Shown: piece after piece, positions 6,262-13,096 of the stretch
Position numbering within the stretch: the stretch's first letter is position 1
How the letters are laid out: each line of letters begins with the position of its first letter
DNA from: Oceanihabitans sp.
Lineage (GTDB): Bacteria > Bacteroidota > Bacteroidia > Flavobacteriales > Flavobacteriaceae
NCBI GenBank assembly: GCA_018067265.1
Contig: JAGPUY010000415.1
Location: forward strand, 1-13,096
Length of the DNA: 13,096 bases
Direction: 5' to 3'
The notes under the pieces: generated by a model
The model's input: the letters and a program-made list of their open reading frames with translations, nothing else
What the model was told of the DNA's origin: nothing
Database searches by the model: none
Program-made: the position numbers and the translations under genes

Positions 6262-9082
6262 TTTGTAAAAGCAATTCCGTTTTTGCTCTAATTTTTTTAT
6301 TGGTTTCATGAATTAAAATCATTTCTAAAAGCGGTTTATAATTTGCAGTATTCGATTTTTCAATAAGATATAATACTGCAAATTTTAATTTCACATCTTT
6401 CCGTTTTAATAATTCATTATAGCATTCTAATTCACTTAAAACCTTAAGGTTTAATTTCTTGATTTTTTCTTCCGAATTGGAATCTAGTAAAATCAATTCC
6501 GCTAAAGGAATCAATTCTTTTTTAAGTTGGCTATTTAATATATTATCTAAAAATTCAATGGCATGAAGACGCTGTTCTTCCTTTCCATTTATAATGGTGT
6601 TTAAAATAGGATCCACATCGTTTGGTGGATATTTTATTCCTAAAAACCTGAAAATACGCTGTAATTGCCTATCTAAACGTTGCTCTAATACGTGGATTAA
6701 TCCGTTTCTAGCTTCGTTTTCCTCTTTAGATTCTATTGGTACGGCTTTCTTTTTATACTGCAGTACAATTTGGGTGTGAATTACCGCCAAGGTATTTTGA
6801 TATAATTGACATTCGTCTAAAATTTTATCTACGATAAAACGGTCTTTAATTTTTAAGTGCGGATATTTCCATTTTAAACGTTTTAATGCTTCAATAGCTT
6901 CTACTTTTACAGTATGTTCTGTGTCATTAGTTAGCAGAATTAAAGTCTGGATTGCTTTTTGTGATTGGAATTTTTCAATAGCCAAAATAACATAAGCAGC
7001 ATCTTCAAAGTCAATCGTTTCTTTTATTATTTTATGGTATAAGACGTCCATTATTGGAGCATTATAAGCATGTAGTGCTTCTACAGCAATTGGTCTCGTT
7101 TCTTTTACCGATAAATGTGAAATAATCAAATCTATAAATTCAGAATCTAATGTTTTTGACGCACTAGTTATTGCCGTTTTTACAACTTCTATATCTTTAG
7201 AAAGCAGCTGTGTTTTAATGACATTATAATAGCTGCTAATTTTAGCATTTCCGATACTTTCTAAAATAGCTTTTATAGTATTCCTTTTAAAATCTTCATT
7301 GGATAATTCTAAATACTTAGTCAGTGCAACTTCTATTTTTTGCTCTAAATTGAATTTATTTTGAAGCGATTGATTGTTTCTTAATTCTAAGGACAAGCCT
7401 AGTAATGCGGCATTACTAATGGTATTATCTTCGCTATTGATATATTTTTCAAATAAAACAATGGTATTTTGCGTATAGTTTTTTAATAAATAACGAAAAG
7501 CAGAAGTGGTCACATTTTGATCTTTATCTTGAATCATACTTTCCATTTGTGCGGATAAGTTTTCGGTTTTAAGAAAGTATAAATTCTCTATGGCTAAAGC
7601 TTTTACTCGAGGCGAAGGATGGTTTAATAGGTTTTTGATGCCTTTAAAAAAGCGTTCGTCTTTTACCTCCAAGGTTTTGGAAAGCATATTCATAATTTGA
7701 TTTTCGGTTCCGGCATGAAATACTCTTTTTACCGAATCGATAATGGATGTTACTTTAATTTCTTCTTTTACATGCTTTTCTTTTTTGGTGCCAGATATTT
7801 CTAGTAAGTCTTTAAATGCAATAATATATTCTTTCCTTAAAAAATAAATAAGTGTCAGCCAAACCACTATTAAAACAATAATAATAACACTGATGTATGT
7901 GGAAGAAATAGCTAATCCGTTAATAAAGAAAATTAAAATAAAACCTGCGATTCCTGTGGCAATACTATCTACAACAACATCTGTGAAGGTTTTGGTTTTC
8001 TTTTTAATATCTATTGGAATTGGTATCGATAGCAATTCTGTAGAAGCTTTGTTTACCGATTGTTTTAAACTGCCATCTACGATTTTAATAAATACAATAA
8101 CCCATAATTGTGGTATTAAAAGTAATAGGATAGAACCAATTAGTATTCCTGATGGTAACCATAATAGCGCCTTGCCAACACCAAAAGTTCCTACAATACG
8201 CTTGGTTAAAAACAATTGAATAATTAAAGAAATAACACTTAAAGTAGAAAGCCAAAATCCGAAAAAGGAAGTAAGTTCGTCTTGGTTACCTATTAACCGA
8301 GAAGCATAATCACTATATTGATAATCCACTAATTTTGCTACCAAAACACTAATACCAAACACCAAGGCTATTAAACTTAAAAGCTTGGATTGTTTTATGA
8401 GTTTTAAAGGGGAATCTCCTTTTGGACTACTTCTAAAAGATACTTGAAAAGGGTTTAGTTTAATAACTTCTGTTTTCCAAATAAATCGCGTGATTACAAT
8501 ACAACTTATTAGCAGTAAGGCAGCAACAAAGAGTAAATCTTCGGTGTTAATAAAATTGGTAAGTAAAGAGGTTAAGTAACCACCAAAAATACCACCAGCT
8601 ATTGCACCAGCACCTATAAAACCAAAAACGCGTTTTGCTTCTCTAACATTATAAACTAGGTTGGCTAAAATCCAGAATTGAGATGCCGTTAGTAAACCAA
8701 AAATGGCCACCCAAACATATGGAATGTATAAAAAATAACCAGTAATTAGGTTGAAATTTAAACCAACACCAAATAGAATTAATGAAATTACAGAACCAAT
8801 TAGTGTTCTGTCTATTATAATATTTAAGGGATGTTTTTCTAATGCTTTATCATAAAAATAGGATCCAATTATTGCTAGAATAGCAGTAAATACATAGCCT
8901 AATGGCAATGCATCTGAAGTTAATTCGGATAAAAAAAGCGAATTAATAGTAGGCTTGATTATTAATAATGTAGTGATTAATATAAAAATATTAAACTGAA
9001 GGAGAAGTGTCTTGTTTAACTCTTCTTCCCTTAAGTCAAAAACCTTTAAAATATTTCGCTTCAGAAGATTAATTATGGACAT
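6251..9082 (-). CDS. NTT/TLC-type nucleotide transporter fused to HEAT repeats
   Basis: 943 residues from the ATG at 9082; a TTG one codon upstream is less likely. Residues about 25-415 hold 11-12 hydrophobic segments. The TLC (ATP/ADP translocase-like, MFS-related) family is suggested by VREAKRVFGFIGAGAIAGG (146-164) and by NKASTELLSIPIP...KKKTKTFTDVVVDSIATG (344-377), which matches the conserved Lys-rich region of nucleotide transporters. Residues about 445-940 are alpha-solenoid HEAT-like repeats, for example NHPSPRVKALAIENL (487-501), KDQNVTTSAFRYLL (520-533) and NDTEHTVKVEAIEALKRL (719-736); they would be cytoplasmic if the topology is standard. Characterised family members exchange ATP/ADP or import nucleotides in intracellular bacteria and plastids. 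The substrate in free-living Bacteroidota is unknown, and MFS transport of something else is possible. It is convergent with the dikinase-hydrolase operon and downstream of another hydrolase gene. Confidence 0.8.
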   Translation of the reverse strand: MSIINLLKRNILKVFDLREEELNKTLLLQFNIFILITTLLIIKPTINSLFLSELTSDALPLGYVFTAILAIIGSYFYDKALEKHPLNIIIDRTLIGSVISLILFGVGLNFNLITGYFLYIPYVWVAIFGLLTASQFWILANLVYNVREAKRVFGFIGAGAIAGGIFGGYLTSLLTNFINTEDLLFVAALLLISCIVITRFIWKTEVIKLNPFQVSFRSSPKGDSPLKLIKQSKLLSLIALVFGISVLVAKLVDYQYSDYASRLIGNQDELTSFFGFWLSTLSVISLIIQLFLTKRIVGTFGVGKALLWLPSGILIGSILLLLIPQLWVIVFIKIVDGSLKQSVNKASTELLSIPIPIDIKKKTKTFTDVVVDSIATGIAGFILIFFINGLAISSTYISVIIIVLIVVWLTLIYFLRKEYIIAFKDLLEISGTKKEKHVKEEIKVTSIIDSVKRVFHAGTENQIMNMLSKTLEVKDERFFKGIKNLLNHPSPRVKALAIENLYFLKTENLSAQMESMIQDKDQNVTTSAFRYLLKNYTQNTIVLFEKYINSEDNTISNAALLGLSLELRNNQSLQNKFNLEQKIEVALTKYLELSNEDFKRNTIKAILESIGNAKISSYYNVIKTQLLSKDIEVVKTAITSASKTLDSEFIDLIISHLSVKETRPIAVEALHAYNAPIMDVLYHKIIKETIDFEDAAYVILAIEKFQSQKAIQTLILLTNDTEHTVKVEAIEALKRLKWKYPHLKIKDRFIVDKILDECQLYQNTLAVIHTQIVLQYKKKAVPIESKEENEARNGLIHVLEQRLDRQLQRIFRFLGIKYPPNDVDPILNTIINGKEEQRLHAIEFLDNILNSQLKKELIPLAELILLDSNSEEKIKKLNLKVLSELECYNELLKRKDVKLKFAVLYLIEKSNTANYKPLLEMILIHETNKKIRAKTELLLQTIS

Positions 9083-9110
9083 CAAGGTGTTTTATGGTAT
9101 GAAATGGATA

Positions 9111-9183
9111 CGAAACAAAAATAGTTAATATTTATTCTAGTTATTAGTCCGTTAAGGAAAATAATGGAATAGATATTAACTAT
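9111..9183 (-). terminator. Long hairpin plus T-tract, terminator of the second hydrolase gene
   Basis: ATAGTTAATAT (9121-9131) pairs perfectly with ATATTAACTAT (9173-9183). The stem continues through 9133-9139/9165-9171 and 9141-9145/9160-9164, then TCC/GGA around the loop GTTAA. On the minus strand it is followed directly by TTTTGTTT, as in an intrinsic terminator, 25 bp after the hydrolase stop. The stem is very AU-rich and long for a terminator, so a decayed palindromic element is an alternative. Confidence 0.5.
9116..9123 (-). promoter_or_regulatory. Possible -7 box of the transporter gene, inside the terminator tract
   Basis: The minus-strand octamer TATTTTTG matches TAnnTTTG and lies 33 bp upstream of the ATG at 9082, a reasonable leader length. 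No TTTG or TTG is found at the -33 position, and the same bases form the end of the upstream hairpin and its T-tract. It is a weak call. Confidence 0.3.
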
Positions 9184-9207
9184 AAAAATAGAAGTAATAA
9201 GGAACTC

Positions 9208-10128
9208 TTAGTTGGAAGCTAGCTTTGTTCTTTCGTGTTTCTTTAACGCTTTCTCAATTGGGTTTACTAAGCTTCTAATAATTTGTTCGCCATTCGCATC
9301 ATCTATTAAAGCTACTAGAATATAGCGTCTATTTGGGTCATTTCCCCAAACTAAAATAGAATCCGAATGATAGGTTTGCCAAGAACCAGATTTTCTAAAT
9401 AATAGCGCTTGCGGAGCAATTTTTTCAATAGAGTTTACAAATTTATGATGTAAATCTGGATTGCCCATGATAGCAAGCATTTGTTTAGAACGCTTGTTAT
9501 TTACAAGTTTTCCATGCGCTAATAAATAGTAATAACGACAAACTTGATCTACAGTAGCTGCATGACTTAAGTTTTTTAATGGTTCTCTATTTGTATCTCC
9601 ACCGCCGCCATAACGTTTTCCAACCCATAAACCGCCACCGCAATCTTCGTCATAAAACATGTATTTAGGATCTGTCATTACCGATTCAATTTTCTCATAA
9701 CCTAATCGATCTATCATTCTTGTCGATGCTGCATTATTCGATTTGCTAATCATTAAACGCATATCCGTTTTAACTTCAGCAGTTTCTTTTAGTTCGCCTT
9801 TATCAATAGCGTCCATGGCAGATAATAAAACAGCAATCTTAGGCAAACTTGCTGCATACATCATATATTCGCCATTTACACTCGCGTATCTCACGTGCTC
9901 CGGATTGCTTAAATCCACAATACCAACAGACATTTTATTTTGCGAAATTAATTTCTTCCAGCTGGGATTTGCATTTAGCTGGGCTTCTAAATTGTCTTGT
10001 AAAGACGCATTTTTAAGAGAAGTTAACGGCACTATTTTAGAATTATCTACTTGAATAGGTAATCCGTTTTGTCCATTAATGAATAGGTTAAGACCTAGAA
10101 ATAACACAATAAACAATTTTGTTTTCAT
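9208..10128 (-). CDS. Secreted serine hydrolase, class A beta-lactamase-related
   Basis: 306 residues from the ATG at 10128. This start puts a signal peptide first (KTKLFIVLFLGLNLFING, cleavage about residue 19) and has an A-rich stretch (AAAAAATAAA) in front. A TTG at 10161 would add 11 residues, but it lies within the likely -7 promoter box. Motifs: SxxK as YAASLPKIAV (Ser94, Lys97), SxN as SKSNNAAS (Ser130-Asn132) and KSG (246-248). The length fits a class A beta-lactamase, but the region between SNN and KSG contains a Gly-rich insertion (EDCGGGLWVGKRYGGGGDTN, 161-180) and no ExxLN omega-loop motif. Beta-lactam hydrolysis is therefore unproven, and a peptidoglycan-related or other hydrolase is plausible. 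It shares the SNN and KSG motif variants with the hydrolase at 5002-6261, though overall the two look only distantly related. It lies between the kinase gene (233 bp upstream) and the transporter gene downstream, with its own promoter and terminator candidates. Confidence 0.85.
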   Translation of the reverse strand: MKTKLFIVLFLGLNLFINGQNGLPIQVDNSKIVPLTSLKNASLQDNLEAQLNANPSWKKLISQNKMSVGIVDLSNPEHVRYASVNGEYMMYAASLPKIAVLLSAMDAIDKGELKETAEVKTDMRLMISKSNNAASTRMIDRLGYEKIESVMTDPKYMFYDEDCGGGLWVGKRYGGGGDTNREPLKNLSHAATVDQVCRYYYLLAHGKLVNNKRSKQMLAIMGNPDLHHKFVNSIEKIAPQALLFRKSGSWQTYHSDSILVWGNDPNRRYILVALIDDANGEQIIRSLVNPIEKALKKHERTKLASN

Positions 10129-10158
10129 TTTATTTTTTATACGATTTAAGAATATAGT

Positions 10159-10166
10159 CAAAGATA
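10159..10166 (-). promoter_or_regulatory. -7 box of the second serine hydrolase gene
   Basis: The minus-strand octamer TATCTTTG matches TAnnTTTG and ends 31 bases before the ATG at 10128. The -33 element is poor: TTTA at 10187-10184 with a 17-bp gap. The 233-bp gap from the kinase gene fits independent transcription. Confidence 0.42.
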
Positions 10167-10361
10167 TTTAATTCGCTCACTACTAAAGTGTTAAAATTTA
10201 CATTAGGCTTGTATACCTATTATATAGTAAATACGATACTTTTTGCTACTTAGGATCTCTAGAATATGTTAATATTTTAAAATAAAGAATAAAGAAGTCG
10301 TCTACCGCTAAACTTTTGGTCTTACCATTTTGAAATTATAGTGTGTTTAGCATGCGATATC

Positions 10362-11348
10362 TTAAATTTCTATGGTATTAAACGCCATCCATTGTTGTAC
10401 CGTATGGATCCAATATTTTAAAAAGTCTTCGCTTAAAAATGGATTCGAAAAATCAGAAAAACGTTTTATATGAATCCCATTATAATGTAGCCAAATAGCC
10501 AAGCTACCAAAGGGAATCAATCTCTTTTCTTCTTTAGAAAGCGGCGTGATAGATGCATAACCTTCGTAGAAACTTGTTTGTTTCTCTTTAAAAGATGCTT
10601 TATCGGGTTCGTTTCTAAAAAGAATCATCAAACTATAGGAAATATCTAAAAATTGCCAACCATTACCACAATTATCAAAATCGAATAAAGTAATTTCTGA
10701 TGCGTTTTTAATCTTCATATTTTCATGCCAGAAGTCTAAATGAATAGTTCCACTTCTTAATTTGCTGGTATCGGCATTCTCAAATTCTGAAGTAATTCTA
10801 GTATTTGCGCGTTTGTAATACTGCATTTCTTCCGAATCTTCTTGGAAGAATTTAGTTGCAGCTTCATAGGCTTCATGTACAAGTGTTTTAGAATTATAAT
10901 CTATTCTGTTAATTGATTTGTTTAGTGTGAGCTGATGAAATTTAGCCATAGTTTCACCAAGTTGGAAGCAAATTTCTTTGGAAGGATTTCGTATCGATTC
11001 TCCTTCCGCATACGAAAACAAAACCGCATAACGTTTCCCTTCAGAAGCTGGTATACTTTGAATATATTGGCCGTTTTTATCTTTTATAGGAAAGGAAACA
11101 GAAATAGCATTGGACTTTAAATAGTCTAATAATTTTAACTCTGCTTCAATTTCGTTTGGCGTTCTCCAATCTAAAAAATAAACGCGTAACACATACTTTT
11201 TGTCTAAATCGGAAATTAAATAGGTGTGATTTACACCCGTTTTTAAAACGCTACACGTTGTGGAAGCATCTAGATTATAATGAACTTTCACAAATTCGGA
11301 AAGATATTCTGGCGAGATTATACTACTAATAGTAGGAGCGTAGTCCAT
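10362..11348 (-). CDS. APH/SrkA-type phosphotransferase (small-molecule kinase)
   Basis: 328 residues in the aminoglycoside-phosphotransferase / homoserine-kinase-II / SrkA superfamily. The N-lobe shows a nucleotide-binding region VLKTGVNHTYLI (34-45), then YVLRVYFLDW (52-61) and a helix with acidic residues (EIEAELKLLDYL, 66-77). The catalytic loop is HLDFWHEN (His203, Asp205, Asn210), in place of the usual HGDxHxxN, and the metal-binding motif is LFDFDNCG (Asp223, Asp225). It has no signal peptide or membrane segment, so it is cytoplasmic. It would phosphorylate a hydroxyl or amino group on a metabolite or a protein Ser/Thr; the substrate cannot be deduced. The ATG lies 28 bp after the stop of the carboxylase gene on the same strand, so the two are probably cotranscribed. 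This is not evidence of antibiotic resistance: most members of this superfamily are housekeeping kinases. Confidence 0.82.
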   Translation of the reverse strand: MDYAPTISSIISPEYLSEFVKVHYNLDASTTCSVLKTGVNHTYLISDLDKKYVLRVYFLDWRTPNEIEAELKLLDYLKSNAISVSFPIKDKNGQYIQSIPASEGKRYAVLFSYAEGESIRNPSKEICFQLGETMAKFHQLTLNKSINRIDYNSKTLVHEAYEAATKFFQEDSEEMQYYKRANTRITSEFENADTSKLRSGTIHLDFWHENMKIKNASEITLFDFDNCGNGWQFLDISYSLMILFRNEPDKASFKEKQTSFYEGYASITPLSKEEKRLIPFGSLAIWLHYNGIHIKRFSDFSNPFLSEDFLKYWIHTVQQWMAFNTIEI

Positions 11349-11376
11349 GAATTAAATGGGATGTATTAAATCTATT

Positions 11377-12918
11377 TTATAACGGAATATTACCATGCTT
11401 ACGTTTTGGTCGTACCACCTCTTTGTTCTCGAGCATTGCAAAGGCTTTAATTAACTTGCGTCTGGTGTCTTTAGGTAGAATCACTTCATCTATAAATCCG
11501 CGTTCGGCAGCGCTATACGGATTCGCAAATAGCTCTGCATATTCAGCTTCTTTTTCTTTCCATTTCGCGTCCTTATCTTCAGCAGCATTAATTTCCTTTT
11601 TAAAGATAATTTCGGCGGCACCTTTTGCGCCCATAACTGCAATTTCGGCACTTGGCCAAGCAAAATTCATATCCGATCCTATATGTTTAGAATTCATTAC
11701 ATCATAAGCACCACCATAGGCTTTTCTAGTAATTACCGTAATTCTTGGAACAGTAGCTTCACTAAAAGCATATAAAAGTTTTGCACCATGCACAATAATA
11801 CCATTCCATTCTTGATCGGTTCCTGGTAAAAAACCAGGTACGTCTTCTAATGTAAGTAACGGAATATTAAAAGCATCGCAAAAACGGACAAAACGAGCCG
11901 CTTTTTTAGAACTATTTACATCTAAAACGCCAGCTAAAAACATAGGTTGGTTAGCCACAATACCAATACTTCTTCCGCCTAAACGTGCAAAACCAACTAG
12001 AATGTTTTCGGCATAATTTTGATGAATTTCATAAAAAGAATCTTCGTCAATAATTCCAGAAATAACAGCATGCATATCATACGGTTTGTTCGCATTACTA
12101 GGAATAATAGTAGATAAACTGTCACGTACTTCCTCTTTTAATTCCAAAGGAAGCAGGGCAGGAGTTTCGGTGTTGTTTTGTGGTAAATAGCTTAATAGTT
12201 TTTTGATATCCTCTAAACATTCCACATCATTAGACGATGTTTTATGCGCTACTCCAGATTTAGTAGAATGTGTACTTGCACCACCAAGTTCTTCGCTCGT
12301 AACTTCCTCATTCGTTACTGTTTTTACAACATTCGGACCCGTTACAAACATGTAACTAGTATCTTCTACCATAATGGTGAAATCGGTCATTGCAGGAGAA
12401 TATACTGCGCCTCCAGCACAAGGTCCCATGATTGCAGATATCTGAGGAATAACTCCAGACGATTGTACGTTTTTATAAAAAATGTCGGCATAACCACCAA
12501 GAGAACGAACGCCTTCTTGAATACGTGCGCCACCAGAATCGTTTAAGCCAATTAAAGGCGCACCAACTTTAAGTGCTAAATCCATAACCTTACAAATTTT
12601 CTCTGCATGTGTTTCCGATAAAGAACCACCAAAAACAGTGAAATCTTGTGCAAATACATAGGTAAGTCGACCATTTACGGTACCATAACCAGTAACCACA
12701 CCATCACCATAAAACTGTTGTTTTTCCATGCCAAAGTCTTTGGTTCTGTGGGTTACCAAAGCGCCGATTTCTTCAAAAGAACCTTCGTCTAGTAAATACA
12801 TAACGCGTTCTCTGGCGGTTAGTTTTTTCTTTTCGTGTTGCTTGTCTATTCGTGCTTGTCCGCCACCCAAAAAGGCTTTAGCAAGTTTCTCGTTTAGGTT
12901 TTTTATTTTGGATTCCAT
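11377..12918 (-). CDS. pccB: Acyl-CoA (propionyl-CoA) carboxylase, carboxyltransferase beta subunit
   Basis: 513 residues from the ATG at 12918, the usual length of PccB/MmdA-type carboxyltransferases. The N-terminal crotonase-like domain contains LTARERVMYLLDEGSFEE, SGGARIQEGVRSLGGYADIF (about 128-147) and the oxyanion-hole GPCAGGAVYSPA (165-176). The C-terminal domain has LEDVPGFLPG (357-366), RKAYGGAYDVMNSKHIG (398-414) and WPSAEIAVMGAKGAA. It transfers the carboxyl group from biotin to acyl-CoA, giving methylmalonyl-CoA from propionyl-CoA, in the cytoplasm with a biotin carboxylase/biotin carrier partner not visible here. Asp406 in GGAYDVM matches the Asp linked to propionyl-CoA preference in characterised homologues. 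A decarboxylase (MmdA) or 3-methylcrotonyl-CoA role cannot be excluded. An in-frame extension to 13002 would translate an intergenic repeat and add a non-family tail, so the internal ATG is chosen. Confidence 0.92.
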   Translation of the reverse strand: MESKIKNLNEKLAKAFLGGGQARIDKQHEKKKLTARERVMYLLDEGSFEEIGALVTHRTKDFGMEKQQFYGDGVVTGYGTVNGRLTYVFAQDFTVFGGSLSETHAEKICKVMDLALKVGAPLIGLNDSGGARIQEGVRSLGGYADIFYKNVQSSGVIPQISAIMGPCAGGAVYSPAMTDFTIMVEDTSYMFVTGPNVVKTVTNEEVTSEELGGASTHSTKSGVAHKTSSNDVECLEDIKKLLSYLPQNNTETPALLPLELKEEVRDSLSTIIPSNANKPYDMHAVISGIIDEDSFYEIHQNYAENILVGFARLGGRSIGIVANQPMFLAGVLDVNSSKKAARFVRFCDAFNIPLLTLEDVPGFLPGTDQEWNGIIVHGAKLLYAFSEATVPRITVITRKAYGGAYDVMNSKHIGSDMNFAWPSAEIAVMGAKGAAEIIFKKEINAAEDKDAKWKEKEAEYAELFANPYSAAERGFIDEVILPKDTRRKLIKAFAMLENKEVVRPKRKHGNIPL

Positions 12919-12931
12919 ATTATTTTCAATT

Positions 12932-13002
12932 TTGTCATTCTGCGCTACGATGCAGAATCTATTTATTTCATTGCGGATTCCGTATCTAGTACGGAATGAC
13001 AA
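12932..13002. repeat. Twin-hairpin intergenic palindromic repeat (REP-like)
   Basis: The 71-bp element is bounded by a perfect 9-bp inverted repeat (TTGTCATTC, 12932-12940; GAATGACAA, 12994-13002). Inside are two adjacent hairpins: ATTCTGC (12937-12943) / GCAGAAT (12952-12958) with loop GCTACGAT, and ATTCCGTA (12977-12984) / TACGGAAT (12990-12997) with loop TCTAG. It sits between two same-strand genes, 13 bp from the upstream stop and 13 bp from the downstream ATG. Its higher GC content and compact symmetry set it apart from the flanks. Similar short palindromes are dispersed between genes in many Flavobacteriaceae, from memory. Only one copy is in this window, so dispersal cannot be shown here. 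Confidence 0.72.
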
Positions 13003-13015
13003 CTGAGATGTTAAA

Positions 13016-13096
13016 TTAATGAGGTAATCTTAATGTTTTTTGATCTTCTATATATTGTTTTACAGCAATTAATGCAGCTATTTTAGCTTCTTCTTC
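13016..13096 (-). CDS. C-terminal end of an unidentified protein upstream of the carboxylase gene
   Basis: Reading leftwards from the right edge, 26 codons are open and end at TAA (13018-13016). The visible residues form a charged, Ala/Ile-rich helix (EEEAKIAALIAVKQYIEDQ) and end in LRLPH. The codon choice and reading direction fit the pccB-type gene 97 bp downstream, and the two may be in one operon separated by the twin-hairpin repeat. By context it could be another carboxylase component (an OadG-like subunit, a biotin carrier or biotin carboxylase), but 26 residues are too few to decide. Confidence 0.5.
   Translation of the reverse strand, partial: EEEAKIAALIAVKQYIEDQKTLRLPH

Noticed and set aside
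7893..8219. 108-aa open frame on the plus strand inside the transporter gene
   Set aside because: It is antisense to conserved membrane segments of the real gene and has no recognisable features of its own.
9208..10128. Calling the class A-like protein an antibiotic-resistance beta-lactamase
   Set aside because: No ExxLN omega-loop motif is seen, there is a Gly-rich insertion, and no mobile-element context; the fold is shared by non-resistance hydrolases.
10129..10161. TTG start giving an 11-residue longer second hydrolase
   Set aside because: The TTG is part of the TATCTTTG promoter box, and the ATG at 10128 places the signal peptide at the N-terminus.
10273..10327. Palindromes TATTTTAAAATA and TGGT-CTT-ACCA downstream of the kinase gene, considered as a terminator
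   Set aside because: The first is a low-complexity AT palindrome; the second has a 4-bp stem with a 3-nt loop and is followed by A's rather than T's in the kinase direction.
10362..11348. Aminoglycoside resistance kinase
   Set aside because: The APH fold covers many housekeeping kinases, and the operon context is acyl-CoA metabolism, not resistance.
12919..13002. N-terminal extension of the carboxylase by 28 residues
   Set aside because: The extra codons translate the twin-hairpin repeat, do not resemble the family, and the ATG at 12918 gives the usual N-terminus and length.
1..13096. CRISPR array, tRNA, rRNA, insertion sequence or prophage
   Set aside because: No regularly spaced direct repeats, cloverleaf sequence, transposase or phage gene was seen on reading both strands.

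Overview
The window is AT-rich chromosomal DNA that looks like a Flavobacteriaceae (Bacteroidota) genome. The signs are secreted proteins with short 'MKxxLLF...AQ' type signal peptides, a TonB-dependent receptor (TBDR) with an N-terminal carboxypeptidase-like domain, A-rich sequence instead of strong Shine-Dalgarno sites before most starts, and a textbook Bacteroidota promoter (TTTG-N19-TAnnTTTG). No rRNA, tRNA, CRISPR array, transposase or phage gene is visible.

Layout, left to right. (1) 1-1723, minus: 5' part of a TBDR gene running off the left edge. It starts at a GTG and has a strong promoter embedded in a 37-bp palindrome. (2) 1724-2094: a divergent intergenic region unusually rich in palindromes, with a possible 17-codon leader ORF and hairpin before the next gene. 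(3) 2095-6261, plus: a two-gene unit with no spacer. The first gene encodes a secreted 968-aa dikinase-like protein, with a phosphohistidine swivel domain followed by a PPDK_N/ATP-grasp domain in the order found in glucan water dikinases. The second encodes a secreted penicillin-binding/class A beta-lactamase-fold serine hydrolase. (4) 6251-9082, minus: a 943-aa fusion of an NTT/TLC-type nucleotide transporter and HEAT repeats, converging on the previous unit with an 11-bp overlap. (5) 9208-10128, minus: a second secreted serine hydrolase with the same motif set, ending in a long hairpin that looks like a terminator. (6) 10362-11348 and 11377-12918, minus: an APH/SrkA-type small-molecule kinase downstream of an acyl-CoA (probably propionyl-CoA) carboxylase carboxyltransferase subunit, 28 bp apart. 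(7) 12932-13002: a twin-hairpin intergenic repeat. (8) 13016-13096, minus: the C-terminal end of an unidentified gene.

How they may work together. The carboxylase subunit is ordinary acyl-CoA metabolism. The novelty candidate is the 2.1-9.1 kb block, where a dikinase-like enzyme appears to be exported to the periplasm, where ATP is normally not available. Immediately next to it lies a nucleotide-transporter homologue of the inner membrane, together with secreted serine hydrolases of the peptidoglycan-acting fold. An extracytoplasmic, nucleotide-dependent phosphotransfer or envelope-modification module is a testable reading, but it is inference from domains and neighbourhood only.
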